Shown piece after piece: positions 34,582 to 43,525 of a stretch of DNA of 64,000 bases; the first letter of the stretch is position 1; each line of letters begins with the position of its first letter. This DNA comes from Albidovulum sp. Lineage in GTDB: Bacteria; Pseudomonadota; Alphaproteobacteria; Rhodobacterales; Rhodobacteraceae. A model generated the notes under the pieces. That model was not told where the DNA came from, made no database searches, and saw only the letters and a program-made list of their open reading frames with translations. The position numbers were made by a program, and so were the translations under genes. The stretch spans positions 434,001 through 498,000 of the forward strand of contig JACKKB010000003.1 of NCBI GenBank assembly GCA_020637635.1, in the 5' to 3' direction.

Positions 34582-35736
34582 GTGGAGCACTGGCGCGCCG
34601 GCGGCTTCGGTCTCTACCTGCACTGGCCGTTCTGCGCATCGAAATGTCCGTACTGCGACTTCAACTCGCATGTCGCGGCCACCATCGATCAGGACCGCTG
34701 GCGCAGGGCCTATCTTGCCGAGATCTCCCGCGCCGGCGCGGAAACCGGAGGCAGGGTCCTCAACAGCGTCTTCTTCGGGGGCGGCACGCCCTCGCTCATG
34801 GACCCGGAACTGGTCGCGGCGATCCTCGGCGCCGTACGGGCGACCTGGCCCATGGCCAATGACGCCGAGATTACCCTCGAGGCCAATCCAACCAGTGTCG
34901 ATTCCGGCCGATTCCGCGCCTATGAGGATGCCGGGGTGAACCGGCTCTCGATGGGGATCCAGGCCCTGAACGACCCCGACCTGCAGCGTCTCGGCCGACG
35001 CCACACGGTTGCGGAGGCACGCGCGGCGTTCGAGATTGCGCGCTCCTGCTTTCCGCGCGTGAGCTTCGATCTCATCTATGCCCGCCAGAACCAGTCCCTG
35101 GCAGGATGGACGGCCGAACTGCGCGAGGCCCTGCGGATGGCCGTCGATCATCTCTCGCTCTATCAACTGACGATCGAGGACGGAACGGCCTTCGGACGCC
35201 GCCATGCCGCGGGCGGTCTTCGCGGGCTCCCGGACGAGGATCTCGCCACGGACATGTTCCTTGTCACCCAGGATCTCCTGGCCGACCACGGGATGCCAGC
35301 CTACGAGATCTCGAATCACGCCCGCGCGGGCGACGAAAGCCGACATAACCTGATCTACTGGCGGGGCGGCGACTATCTCGGCATCGGCCCCGGGGCCCAC
35401 GGCAGGCTCTCGCTCGGGCAGGATCGCTATGCCACCGATACCCCGACCGCGCCGCAGGTCTGGCTCCGGCAGGTGGAGCGCACCGGCTCCGGCGAGGCGT
35501 CACGCGAACGCCTGTCGCGTGAGGACCGGGCCAGCGAGTTCCTGATGATGGGGATGCGCCTGGCCGAAGGTGTCGACCTGAACCGCTTCGCCGACATCGC
35601 CGGCGCACCCCTTGCGGCCGAACGGCTGCGCCCGGTCGAGGACCTCGGTCTCGTTGCCCGCGAGGGCGACCGACTGATTGCGACGGCCGCCGGACGACCG
35701 CTGCTGAATGCGGTCCTGCGCGCGCTCCTGGCCTGA
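34582..35736 (+). CDS. hemW: Radical SAM haem chaperone HemW
   Basis: A 384-residue HemN-like protein. The Fe-S motif is CASKCPYC with C18, C22 and C25, lacking the extra cysteine usual in the oxidase HemN, which favours a haem chaperone. The start is GTG 34582, one base after rdgB. The C-terminal HemN domain reads GDYLGIGPGAHG. Once annotated as coproporphyrinogen III oxidase-like, HemW delivers haem to membrane proteins. Convergent with parB. Confidence 0.9.
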   Translation: MEHWRAGGFGLYLHWPFCASKCPYCDFNSHVAATIDQDRWRRAYLAEISRAGAETGGRVLNSVFFGGGTPSLMDPELVAAILGAVRATWPMANDAEITLEANPTSVDSGRFRAYEDAGVNRLSMGIQALNDPDLQRLGRRHTVAEARAAFEIARSCFPRVSFDLIYARQNQSLAGWTAELREALRMAVDHLSLYQLTIEDGTAFGRRHAAGGLRGLPDEDLATDMFLVTQDLLADHGMPAYEISNHARAGDESRHNLIYWRGGDYLGIGPGAHGRLSLGQDRYATDTPTAPQVWLRQVERTGSGEASRERLSREDRASEFLMMGMRLAEGVDLNRFADIAGAPLAAERLRPVEDLGLVAREGDRLIATAAGRPLLNAVLRALLA

Positions 35737-35739
35737 GCG

Positions 35740-36636
35740 CTAGCGCGTGGTCGACAGCACCTGGCAGAGCTGATCGAGCTGATCGAGCGTCTTGTAGCCG
35801 ATCGACAACTGGCCGCTGCCATCGCTGCGATGGTCGATCGCCACCCTGAGTCCGAGATTGGCGCTCAGGTCCTGTTCGAGCGCGCGGGTGTCGGCATCCT
35901 TTTCGGTCGCCGATCGGCGACGCGTCATGTTGTCGGTCTTTCCGGCCGCGACCCGCGCCAGCTGTTCGGTCTCGCGCACCGACAGCCCCTTGGACATCAC
36001 CTTTCTGGCCAGCGCGACCGGATCCTCGGCCGTCACCAGCGCGCGCGCATGCCCGGCAGTCAACTTGCCCCCGCGGAGCCAGTCCTGCACCTCGACGGGC
36101 AAGGTCAGGAGGCGCAGCAGGTTCGCAATGTGGCTTCGGCTCTTCGAAAGCCCCTCTGCCAGCTTTTCCTGCGTGTGCCCGAACCGCTCCATGAGCTGCC
36201 GGTAGCCCATCGCCTCTTCGACCGGATTGAGGTCCGCGCGCTGGATGTTTTCGATGATCGCGATCTCGAGCACTTCGCCGTCGTCGAAGTCGCGGATCAG
36301 GACCGGGACTTCGTGGAGCTGGGCGATCTGCGCGGCGCGCCATCGCCTTTCACCGGCAACTATCTCGTAACCATCTGATTTTCTTGGATTTTGCCTTACG
36401 ATAAGAGGTTGGATAACGCCCTTTTCCCGGATTGACGCGGCAAGTTCGTTCAGCGCTTCGGCATCGAAGTCCCGGCGTGGCTGGTCCGGATTGGGTTCCA
36501 GCCGCTCGACCGGCACCCGCAGGTCCGGCCGGCGCGCGGGCCCCTGATCCGCCCCCTCGCGCGGCGACAGATTGACATCGGCCATCAGCGCCGACAGCCC
36601 CCGGCCGAGGCCTCGCTTCTCGCGTTTCTCCGACAT
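35740..36636 (-). CDS. parB: Chromosome partitioning protein ParB
   Basis: A 298-residue CTPase/DNA clamp that loads at parS. It has the N-terminal RGLGRGLSALM motif, the arginine patch GERRWRAAQ of the CTP-binding domain, and a helix-turn-helix with GHTQEKLAEGLSKSRSHIANLLRLL. The C-terminal dimerisation domain ends DQLDQLCQVLSTTR. It follows parA by nine bases. Two parS candidates lie 1.4-3.3 kb upstream of it, inside rsmG and mnmG. Confidence 0.95.
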   Translation of the reverse strand: MSEKREKRGLGRGLSALMADVNLSPREGADQGPARRPDLRVPVERLEPNPDQPRRDFDAEALNELAASIREKGVIQPLIVRQNPRKSDGYEIVAGERRWRAAQIAQLHEVPVLIRDFDDGEVLEIAIIENIQRADLNPVEEAMGYRQLMERFGHTQEKLAEGLSKSRSHIANLLRLLTLPVEVQDWLRGGKLTAGHARALVTAEDPVALARKVMSKGLSVRETEQLARVAAGKTDNMTRRRSATEKDADTRALEQDLSANLGLRVAIDHRSDGSGQLSIGYKTLDQLDQLCQVLSTTR

Positions 36637-36645
36637 CCGTCCCCC

Positions 36646-37452
36646 CTACCTGTTCGGGTTGTGCCGCGCCAGCAGCTCTTGTGCCAGCGCGCGATACGCC
36701 ATGCTGCCCCGCGACATCGTATCATAGCTCAGAACCGGCACCGCGAAAGACGGCGCCTCGGACAGGCGGACATTTCTCGGGATCAGCGTCTGGAAGACCA
36801 GCGTCCCGAGATTCTCGCGCGCGTCCGCCTCAACCTGGCCCGAGAGGTTGTTCCGGGTGTCGTACATCGTCAGAACCACACCCTCGATCCTCAGTTGCGG
36901 GTTGGCGGAGTTGCGAACCTCGCGGATCGTCAGCATGAGTTGCGAAAGCCCTTCGAGCGCGTAGAATTCCGACTGCAGCGGAACGAGCACCGAATGTGCG
37001 GCAACCATGGCATTGACCGTGAGCAGGCTGAGCGACGGTGGGCAATCGATGAACACATAATCGAACCCGTAGGCGTCGATCGCGGGCTGACGCAACGCAT
37101 CGTGCAGCAGGAAGCTCCGCTTTTCGTTGGCGAACAGCTCGATATCGGCGGATGAAAGATCGGTCGTCGAAGGGCAGAGCCACAACCCCTCGACGCCGGT
37201 CTCGCGGATCACGTCGGCAAGCGGTGCATCGTCGATCAGGAGATCGTAGGTGGTCTTTTCCCGATCGGTCGCCAGAACACCGAGACCGGTCGAGGCATTC
37301 CCCTGCGGGTCCAGGTCGACGAGCAGAATGTTGAGCCCCTCTTCGGCAAGGGCGGCCGAAAGGTTGATTGCGGTCGTCGTCTTGCCGACGCCGCCCTTCT
37401 GGTTCGCAATCGCGATTATCCTGGGCCCCTGCGGCCGGGTCGGGTCAGACAC
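36646..37452 (-). CDS. parA: Chromosome partitioning ATPase ParA
   Basis: A 268-residue deviant-Walker ATPase with KGGVGKTT at residues 19-26 and the ParA signature FIDCPPSLSLLTVNAM. It works with ParB to move origins to the cell poles. GTG 37452 is chosen over ATG 37473 because AAGGGA lies seven bases upstream and the start MSDPTRPQGPRII fits the family; it overlaps the rsmG stop by eight bases. Confidence 0.94.
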   Translation of the reverse strand: MSDPTRPQGPRIIAIANQKGGVGKTTTAINLSAALAEEGLNILLVDLDPQGNASTGLGVLATDREKTTYDLLIDDAPLADVIRETGVEGLWLCPSTTDLSSADIELFANEKRSFLLHDALRQPAIDAYGFDYVFIDCPPSLSLLTVNAMVAAHSVLVPLQSEFYALEGLSQLMLTIREVRNSANPQLRIEGVVLTMYDTRNNLSGQVEADARENLGTLVFQTLIPRNVRLSEAPSFAVPVLSYDTMSRGSMAYRALAQELLARHNPNR

Positions 37453-38065
37453 GCGAAAGTCCCTTGATTTCAAGAATTACGGCCGAAGGGTCGGTGAGGC
37501 TGGGCCACTTCTGGATCGAAAAGCGCCAGAGTTCAAGCGCCTCGGCAATCTCCTGCTGATGTGCCGCTCCCTTGGCGAGGAGCGCCGTTCCCTCCGGGGC
37601 AAGGTGGCGTTCAGCGAGACCCAGCAGGCGCGGAAGCGGTGCCAGCGCACGCGCCGAGACGACATCGGCGCCCTGCGCCGGCGCCCCTTCGATCCGCTCG
37701 GCGAGGATCCTGCTCGCAATGCCGCACTCTCGGACAACGGCCTCAAGAAAGGCCGCCTTGCGCCCGTCGCTTTCGATCATCGTGACGGACAGATCCGGAC
37801 GCTCCGACGCCGCGACGATCGCGACGACGAGCCCCGGGAGGCCGCCGCCGCTGCCGAGATCGACCCAGCGCCTCGCCTGCGCCGGCGCCCGGTCGAGCAG
37901 TTGAACCGAGTCGAGCGCATGGCGGCGCCAGAAATGGTCGAGGCTTGCTGGCGCAACAAGGTTGATCGCGCCGTTCCACTTTCGGAGTAGCCGCTCGAAC
38001 ACCATGAGCCGCTCCAATGTTTCACGTGAAACCTTGCGCGTGGCAAGAAGGTCATCTGCGGTCAT
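37445..38065 (-). CDS. rsmG: 16S rRNA (guanine-N7)-methyltransferase G
   Basis: A 206-residue GidB methyltransferase that modifies G527 in the 530 loop of 16S rRNA; loss gives low-level streptomycin resistance. The SAM motif is WVDLGSGGGLPGLV, with VSARALAPL later. It starts in an ATGA overlap with mnmG. Its codons for VSRET contain a parS site. Confidence 0.94.
   Translation of the reverse strand: MTADDLLATRKVSRETLERLMVFERLLRKWNGAINLVAPASLDHFWRRHALDSVQLLDRAPAQARRWVDLGSGGGLPGLVVAIVAASERPDLSVTMIESDGRKAAFLEAVVRECGIASRILAERIEGAPAQGADVVSARALAPLPRLLGLAERHLAPEGTALLAKGAAHQQEIAEALELWRFSIQKWPSLTDPSAVILEIKGLSRV
38018..38033. promoter_or_regulatory. parS: parS site inside rsmG
   Basis: TGTTTCACGTGAAACC matches the consensus TGTTTCACGTGAAACA at 15 of 16 positions. 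It lies in the first codons of rsmG, 0.6 kb upstream of parA. ParB would load here. Confidence 0.88.
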
Positions 38066-39939
38066 GATGACGCGGCCTTCCGGCGCCGGTCCTTTCTGAG
38101 CCGGGCCAGGATGAGGGCAAGTGCCGCTGGCGTCATGCCGTCAATCCGCGCCGCATGCGCGAGCGAGCCCGGTCGCGTGCGCTCGAGCTTTCCGCGCAGT
38201 TCGGTCGACAGGCCACCGAGCGCGGCATAATCGAATTCGTCCGGAATGGCCTCGGCCTCATCGCGGCGCATCTGCTCGACATCGTGCTTCTGACGCTCGA
38301 CATAGGTCGCATACAGGGCATCGCGGCCCAACTGGGCACGGATCTCGTCGTCCAGCGCGTCCAGTCCGGAAACCGCGGGGGCGATCTGGTCGAAGGACAC
38401 ATCTGGCAGGCCAAGCAGGTCATAGGCGGACCGCTTGCGCCCGTCCCGATTCACATGAATGCCGAGAGTGGCAGCGGACTGCGGCGAGAATACCGCCGCC
38501 TGCAGGGCTTCGCGTCCCCGCGCCAGCTTCTCGGTCTTCGCCTCGAACGCCCGCCGCCGCGCGTCGCCGACGCAACCGAGCCGGATGCCGTGACCCGTCA
38601 GTCTCTGGTCGGCGTTGTCCGCGCGAAGCGACAGCCGGAACTCTGCCCGGGATGTAAACATCCGGTAGGGTTCGCTCACGCCACGCACCACAAGATCGTC
38701 GATCATGACGCCGATGTAGCTTTCGGCGCGACCCAGGACGAACGCGTCCTTCTCCCGCATCGCAAGCACGGCGTTGATACCGGCGACAAGCCCCTGTGCA
38801 CCGGCCTCCTCGTAGCCTGTCGTCCCGTTGATCTGACCGGCGAGATAGAGCCCCTTGACCGCGCGCAGTTCAAGCGTCGGCCGAAGCGACCGCGGATCGA
38901 CATAGTCGTATTCGATTGCATAGCCCGGCTGCAGGATCCTTGCCCGCTCCAATCCGGCAATGGAGCGCACATAGGCCTCCTGAACGCTCTCTGGCAAAGA
39001 CGTCGAGATCCCGTTCGGGTAGATCGTCCTGTCGTCAAGCCCCTCCGGCTCCAGGAAGATCTGATGCGAATCCTTCTCGGAAAACCGGACGACCTTGTCC
39101 TCGATCGACGGGCAGTAGCGCGGTCCCACGCCCTGGATGTGGCCCCCATACATCGCCGACCGCGCCAGGTTCTCCCGGATGATCTCATGGGTGCGTTCGT
39201 TGGTGTGGGTGATGTGGCATGGAACCTGTTGCGCCGTCGGCACCTTGTTCAGGAACGAAAGCATCACCGGATCATCATCACCCGGCTGGGTCTCGAGCCG
39301 ATCCCAGTCGATGCTGGTCCGGTCAAGACGCGGCGGCGTCCCCGTCTTCAGCCTTCCGAGCGGCAGATCCAGCGCCGCCAGTCGCTCCGCAAGCCGCACC
39401 GATGCCTTGTCGCCGATGCGCCCTCCGGTTTCCGTCCGGTCGCCGATATGCATCACCCCGCGCAGGAAGGTCCCGGAGGTCAGGACGACCGCTCCACAGC
39501 CGATCTCGCTCCCATCGGCCAGCACCGCACCCCTGATCCGGCCTTCCAATATGGAAAGGTCGGTGATCTCGCCCTCGATGACACTCAGTCCCGGCTGCCG
39601 CCCGACGACCTCCTGCACTGCCGTTCTGTAGATCTTGCGATCGGCCTGGGCGCGCGGGCCCTGGACCGCGGGACCCTTGCGCCGGTTCAACAGCCGGAAC
39701 TGGATACCGGCGCGGTCGGCGGCCCGACCCATCAGACCATCGAGTGCATCGATCTCGCGCACAAGGTGCCCCTTTCCGAGACCCCCGATCGCCGGATTGC
39801 AGGACATCACGCCAATCGCTTCGCGCCGCAGCGTCACCAGCGCGACGGTCGCACCCATCCGCGCGGCCGCAAGGGCTGCTTCGCTTCCGGCGTGTCCGCC
39901 CCCGACGACGACGATGTCGAAATGTTCCACGTGAAACAT
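38062..39939 (-). CDS. mnmG: tRNA uridine-5-carboxymethylaminomethyl modification enzyme MnmG
   Basis: A 625-residue FAD-binding GidA protein that with MnmE makes cmnm5U34 in tRNA. The FAD loop GGGHAGSEAA starts at residue 13. Other family motifs are SCNPAIGGLGKGHLVREIDALDG and NGTTGYEEAGAQGLVAG. It follows mnmE by three bases, and its first codons (MFHVEH) hold a second parS site. Confidence 0.95.
   Translation of the reverse strand: MFHVEHFDIVVVGGGHAGSEAALAAARMGATVALVTLRREAIGVMSCNPAIGGLGKGHLVREIDALDGLMGRAADRAGIQFRLLNRRKGPAVQGPRAQADRKIYRTAVQEVVGRQPGLSVIEGEITDLSILEGRIRGAVLADGSEIGCGAVVLTSGTFLRGVMHIGDRTETGGRIGDKASVRLAERLAALDLPLGRLKTGTPPRLDRTSIDWDRLETQPGDDDPVMLSFLNKVPTAQQVPCHITHTNERTHEIIRENLARSAMYGGHIQGVGPRYCPSIEDKVVRFSEKDSHQIFLEPEGLDDRTIYPNGISTSLPESVQEAYVRSIAGLERARILQPGYAIEYDYVDPRSLRPTLELRAVKGLYLAGQINGTTGYEEAGAQGLVAGINAVLAMREKDAFVLGRAESYIGVMIDDLVVRGVSEPYRMFTSRAEFRLSLRADNADQRLTGHGIRLGCVGDARRRAFEAKTEKLARGREALQAAVFSPQSAATLGIHVNRDGRKRSAYDLLGLPDVSFDQIAPAVSGLDALDDEIRAQLGRDALYATYVERQKHDVEQMRRDEAEAIPDEFDYAALGGLSTELRGKLERTRPGSLAHAARIDGMTPAALALILARLRKDRRRKAASS
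39923..39938. promoter_or_regulatory. parS: parS site inside mnmG start
   Basis: TGTTCCACGTGAAACA matches the consensus TGTTTCACGTGAAACA at 15 of 16 positions. It covers codons 1-6 of mnmG, 3.3 kb from the proposed origin gap. Confidence 0.86.
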
Positions 39940-39942
39940 CCT

Positions 39943-41238
39943 TCACTTGCCGATGCAGAACCGGGCGAAGATCTCGTCCAGCAGATCCTCCACATCTACA
40001 CGCCCGATCAGAGAGTCAAGCGCCCGCACCGCGCGACGGAGATGATCCGCCGCAAGCTCGCTCTGCCCAGCTCCGTCGGAGAGCGACCGAAGCGCCAGGT
40101 CGAGTTCCTCCGTAGCCCGGAGCGCCGCGGTCAGATGTCGTTCCCGGGTCAGGAGCCCGGCAGGCGCACTCATAACGCCCAGTCGCCGACCGATCTCGGC
40201 GACAAGCTGGTCAAGCCCCGCGCCGGTCCTGCCGGAAACAGCGATCCCGTCTCCGGGCACCGGACCGGTGGCCAGGTCAGCCTTCGCGCGCACCAGAATC
40301 GCTTCGCCCTCGCCAAATCCATCAGGCTGCTCGGAGCCTTCCACAAGCGCGACCCGGAGATCGGCGCCTTGCGACCGCGCGCGCGCGCGTTCAACCCCTA
40401 TCCGCTCCACCATGTCATCGGTTTCTCGCAACCCCGCTGTATCGAGCAACGTCACCGGCAGCCCGGCGATCTCCATCCGCACCTCGATCACGTCCCGCGT
40501 CGTTCCGGCCACTTCCGAGGTGATCGCCGCCTCACGCCCCGCGAGCGCATTCAGAAGCGTCGACTTCCCGACATTCGGCCGCCCGATGATCGCGACCTCG
40601 AATCCTTCCCGCACGCGCTCGGCCGCTCCTGTCCCTGCCAGGTGCCGTCCCAGCGTGGCCCGCACCCCGTCGAGAAGCGCCATCACCTCCGGTCCCACGT
40701 CGATGGGGACATCCTCGTCAGCGAAGTCGATCGTGGCCTCCAGCAACGCCATCGCCCGGACGATGTCGGCGCGCCAAAGGTCGCACTGCGCGCGCATCGC
40801 GCCTGTAAGCACCCGAAGCGCCTGTTTCCGTTGCGCCTCGGTCTCTGCCTCGATCAGATCGGCGAGTCCCTCGACCTCGGCAAGATCCATGCGCCCGTTC
40901 TCGAGCGACCGGCGCGTGAACTCGCCCGGCTCGGCCAGACGCAACTCCGTCATCCCGCCCAGCGCCCGCAACACGGCCGCCGTCGTCGCCAGAGATCCAT
41001 GAATCTGCAGTTCAGCGGCGGCCTCGCCGGTGAAGCTTCGGGTTTCCTCGAAGAGCAACACGAGCGCCTCGTCGAGGACCTCGCCCGCCAGCGCGAGTCG
41101 CCGGAGGCTCGCCACTCTCGGCGTCGGAAGCGCTCCCACCAGCCGACCGACGGCAGTCCAGGACGCCGGGCCCGAAATACGGATCACTGCCACGCCCGAC
41201 TTTCCCCGTGCGGACGCCAGCGCGTAGATCGTTTCCAT
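39943..41238 (-). CDS. mnmE: tRNA modification GTPase MnmE
   Basis: A 431-residue GTPase partner of MnmG. An N-terminal folate-binding domain (TIYALASARGKSGVAVIRISGP) is followed by a G domain with GRPNVGKSTLLNAL and DTAGLRETDD, and the C-terminal motif CIGK. The usual G4 NKxD reads AKAD in LVRAKADL, so the guanine-contact Asn is missing. It leads the leftward mnmE-mnmG-rsmG-parAB operon. Confidence 0.94.
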   Translation of the reverse strand: METIYALASARGKSGVAVIRISGPASWTAVGRLVGALPTPRVASLRRLALAGEVLDEALVLLFEETRSFTGEAAAELQIHGSLATTAAVLRALGGMTELRLAEPGEFTRRSLENGRMDLAEVEGLADLIEAETEAQRKQALRVLTGAMRAQCDLWRADIVRAMALLEATIDFADEDVPIDVGPEVMALLDGVRATLGRHLAGTGAAERVREGFEVAIIGRPNVGKSTLLNALAGREAAITSEVAGTTRDVIEVRMEIAGLPVTLLDTAGLRETDDMVERIGVERARARSQGADLRVALVEGSEQPDGFGEGEAILVRAKADLATGPVPGDGIAVSGRTGAGLDQLVAEIGRRLGVMSAPAGLLTRERHLTAALRATEELDLALRSLSDGAGQSELAADHLRRAVRALDSLIGRVDVEDLLDEIFARFCIGK

Positions 41239-41268
41239 CTATTTAACCTATTGTTTTATAACAACAAG
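41239..41268. other. AT-rich spacer between rho and mnmE
   Basis: These 30 bases are 23 A/T (77%), against a GC-rich background, and include the palindrome TTGTT-TTAT-AACAA (41251-41264). The stretch is a likely promoter or terminator element for the mnmE operon. Confidence 0.4.
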
Positions 41269-42540
41269 TTAGGCGTTCATCGAATCGAAGAACTCGGCGT
41301 TGCTCTTGGTCTGCTTCAGCTTCGAGATCAGGAACTCGATCGCATCCGTGGTCCCCATCGGATTCAGGATCCGCCGCAGCACATAGGTCTTCTGCAGATC
41401 GTTCTTGTCGACGAGAAGCTCTTCCTTCCGCGTGCCGGACTTCAGGATATCCATCGCCGGGAAGACGCGCTTGTCGGCGACCTTCCTGTCGAGAACGATC
41501 TCCGAGTTGCCGGTGCCCTTGAATTCCTCGAAGATGACCTCGTCCATCCGGCTGCCCGTATCGATAAGCGCCGTCGCGATGATCGTCAGGCTCCCGCCCT
41601 CCTCGATGTTGCGCGCCGCTCCGAAAAACCGCTTCGGGCGCTGAAGGGCATTCGCATCGACACCACCGGTAAGCACTTTACCTGAACTCGGAACCACGGT
41701 GTTGAAGGCGCGTCCAAGTCTGGTGATCGAGTCCAGCAAAATCACCACATCTCGTTTGTGCTCGACCAGACGTTTGGCTTTCTCGATGACCATCTCCGAG
41801 ACCGCCACGTGCCGCGTCGCCGGTTCGTCGAAGGTCGACGAAATGACCTCGCCCTTCACCGACCGCTGCATGTCCGTCACCTCTTCCGGCCGCTCGTCGA
41901 TCAGAAGCACGATCAGATAGCACTCGGGATGATTCTTCTCGATCGAATGCGCGATATTCTGCAAGAGCACCGTCTTGCCGGTCCGCGGAGGCGCCACAAT
42001 GAGCGACCGCTGGCCCTTGCCGATGGGCGCCACCAGATCGATGATCCGCGCGGAACGGTCGCGGATCGTCGGATCCTCGATCTCCATCTTCAGCCGGTCG
42101 TTGGGATAGAGGGGGGTCAGGTTGTCGAAGGCGACCTTGTGCCGCGCGCGATCCGGGTCCTCGAAATTGATCCGCGTCACCTTGGTCAGCGCGAAGTAGC
42201 GTTCGTTCTCGCCCGGCGCACGGATCACGCCCTCCACCGTATCGCCCGTCCGCAGTGAATACTGCCGCAGCATGTCGGGGCTCACATAGATGTCGTCGGG
42301 GCCGGGCAGGTAGTTCGCCTCGGGCGAGCGCAGGAATCCGAACCCGTCCTGCAGCACTTCGAGAACGCCGTCGCCGCCGATCTCCCAGCCTTCCTCGGCA
42401 TGCTCCTTCAGGATCGAGAACATCATCTCGCCCTTGCGCATCGTCGATGCGTTGTCGATCTCGAGTTCCTCGGCCATTGCCAGAAGATCGGCCGGGCTCT
42501 TCGCCTTGAGATCGGACAGGTTGAGACGTTCCTGTGTCAT
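41269..42540 (-). CDS. rho: Transcription termination factor Rho
   Basis: A 423-residue hexameric RNA helicase. An N-terminal helix bundle (NLSDLKAKSPADLLAMAEEL), a cold-shock-like RNA-binding domain (GGDGVLEVLQDGFGFLRSPE), and an ATPase with P-loop PPRTGKT and the Q-loop LLDSITRLGRAFNTV are visible. The start MTQERLNL at ATG 42540 is the family start; a GTG upstream adds residues that fit nothing. It is the gene next to hemJ. Confidence 0.96.
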   Translation of the reverse strand: MTQERLNLSDLKAKSPADLLAMAEELEIDNASTMRKGEMMFSILKEHAEEGWEIGGDGVLEVLQDGFGFLRSPEANYLPGPDDIYVSPDMLRQYSLRTGDTVEGVIRAPGENERYFALTKVTRINFEDPDRARHKVAFDNLTPLYPNDRLKMEIEDPTIRDRSARIIDLVAPIGKGQRSLIVAPPRTGKTVLLQNIAHSIEKNHPECYLIVLLIDERPEEVTDMQRSVKGEVISSTFDEPATRHVAVSEMVIEKAKRLVEHKRDVVILLDSITRLGRAFNTVVPSSGKVLTGGVDANALQRPKRFFGAARNIEEGGSLTIIATALIDTGSRMDEVIFEEFKGTGNSEIVLDRKVADKRVFPAMDILKSGTRKEELLVDKNDLQKTYVLRRILNPMGTTDAIEFLISKLKQTKSNAEFFDSMNA

Positions 42541-42623
42541 AGCAGAACCAGTTTTCGGGGAGCGCACGCGCTCTCGCAGTCATTTCGGGGAAGATACCGT
42601 GCCGGACGGACGGTCCAGCCGAG

Positions 42624-42653
42624 CCAATACCGTCGAACACGGTCGGGAGTCAA
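42624..42653 (-). promoter_or_regulatory. Sigma-70-like promoter for rho
   Basis: On the minus strand TTGACT (42653-42648), an 18-base spacer and TATTGG (42629-42624) sit in the 120-base hemJ-rho gap. The leader of about 75 bases would suit rho autoregulation, as known in other bacteria. Confidence 0.5.
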
Positions 42654-42660
42654 TCCGGGC

Positions 42661-43116
42661 TCAGAACTTCAGCACCACCGAGAAGACGATGATGACCAGG
42701 AAGAGCGTCGGCAATTCGTTCATCATCCGGTAGGTGCGGCCACTTCGCGTATTCGTTCCGTTTGCGAAATCCTTGCGGCGAAGCGCCAGCCAGTGGTGAA
42801 ACCACGTCATCCCCAGCACGGCCGCAGCCTTGCTCCAGGGCCATATCTCGGTCCAGTAGACCCCGGCCTGCGGTGTGAAGACAAGCGCCAGGCCGAAGCA
42901 CCAGGTCGCAATACTGGCGGGGTTGATGATCGCCCTGAGCAAACGGCGTTCCATCGTCTGGAACATCGCGTCCGTGGCACTTCCCGGCTCGACCTGTTCG
43001 ACATGGTAGACGAACAGCCGCGGCAGATAGAACATCCCGGCCATCCAGGCAATGACGGAGATGATGTGAAGGGCCTTGGTCCACGGATAGACCGTCGCGA
43101 GAAAATCCGTAATCAC
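42661..43116 (-). CDS. hemJ: Protoporphyrinogen oxidase HemJ
   Basis: A 151-residue membrane protein of the UPF0093 family, which converts protoporphyrinogen IX to protoporphyrin IX. Four or so helices are visible; the conserved HIISVIAWMAGMFYLPRLFVYH block lies near the N-terminus, and the last third has MTWFHHWLALRRKDF and RMMNELPTLFLVIIV. The start is GTG 43116 with GGAG six bases upstream. hemE, a frequent neighbour in related genomes, is not present here. Confidence 0.92.
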   Translation of the reverse strand: MITDFLATVYPWTKALHIISVIAWMAGMFYLPRLFVYHVEQVEPGSATDAMFQTMERRLLRAIINPASIATWCFGLALVFTPQAGVYWTEIWPWSKAAAVLGMTWFHHWLALRRKDFANGTNTRSGRTYRMMNELPTLFLVIIVFSVVLKF

Positions 43117-43204
43117 GTCGTCTCCGCCATCCGTTCCGCTCTTCTCCTCTACTTAACTTTATATAGAAAGAAGAGAAAGTTGTTGTTGTAGGCCCGGTGG
43201 ATGA

Positions 43205-43213
43205 TGTGGATCG
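43205..43213 (-). promoter_or_regulatory. DnaA-box-like 9-mer (weak)
   Basis: TGTGGATCG matches TGTGGATAA (reverse of TTATCCACA) at seven of nine positions, between the two AT-rich tracts. Confidence 0.4.
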
Positions 43214-43268
43214 TCGGCTTTTCCAGAAAGATATCCCTTGGCACGCCAGCCCGCCGGTTGCGGTCGAC

Positions 43269-43277
43269 CTGTCCACA
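43269..43277 (+). promoter_or_regulatory. DnaA-box-like 9-mer
   Basis: CTGTCCACA matches the DnaA-box consensus TTATCCACA at seven of nine positions; the CCACA core is intact. It lies just before the second AT-rich tract. Confidence 0.5.
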
Positions 43278-43345
43278 GTCGCCTGTGAAAGACAATAATA
43301 TGTCAACTATAACAATATGTTGCGACAAGACCCAAGGATCCGACC

Positions 43346-43354
43346 TGTGGATGG
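43346..43354 (-). promoter_or_regulatory. DnaA-box-like 9-mer
   Basis: TGTGGATGG matches TGTGGATAA at seven of nine positions, on the far side of the second AT-rich tract. Confidence 0.45.
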
Positions 43355-43516
43355 ATCGCGCCCGTTTCACCGCGACAGAAGGTTCTCCCGGCAGGGCCTC
43401 GTCACGCATCCCCAGCTGCATATCGCGCCGTGTCCGCCTTGATACATCTGGATCGATTGCCCTTGCCGGCGCGAAACCGGCCTTGCTCCCAAAGTGCCCC
43501 AAGGATCATACGGGAA

Positions 43517-43525
43517 TTGTCCACA
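43517..43525 (+). promoter_or_regulatory. DnaA box (8/9)
   Basis: TTGTCCACA differs from the consensus TTATCCACA at one position. This is the best DnaA box in the gap and is 50 bases from the maf start. Confidence 0.65.

Noticed and set aside
38155..41685. Open frame of about 1180 codons on the plus strand across mnmG and mnmE
   Set aside because: An antisense shadow in GC-rich DNA; composition is His/Arg/Pro-rich, and the real genes on the other strand have full motifs.
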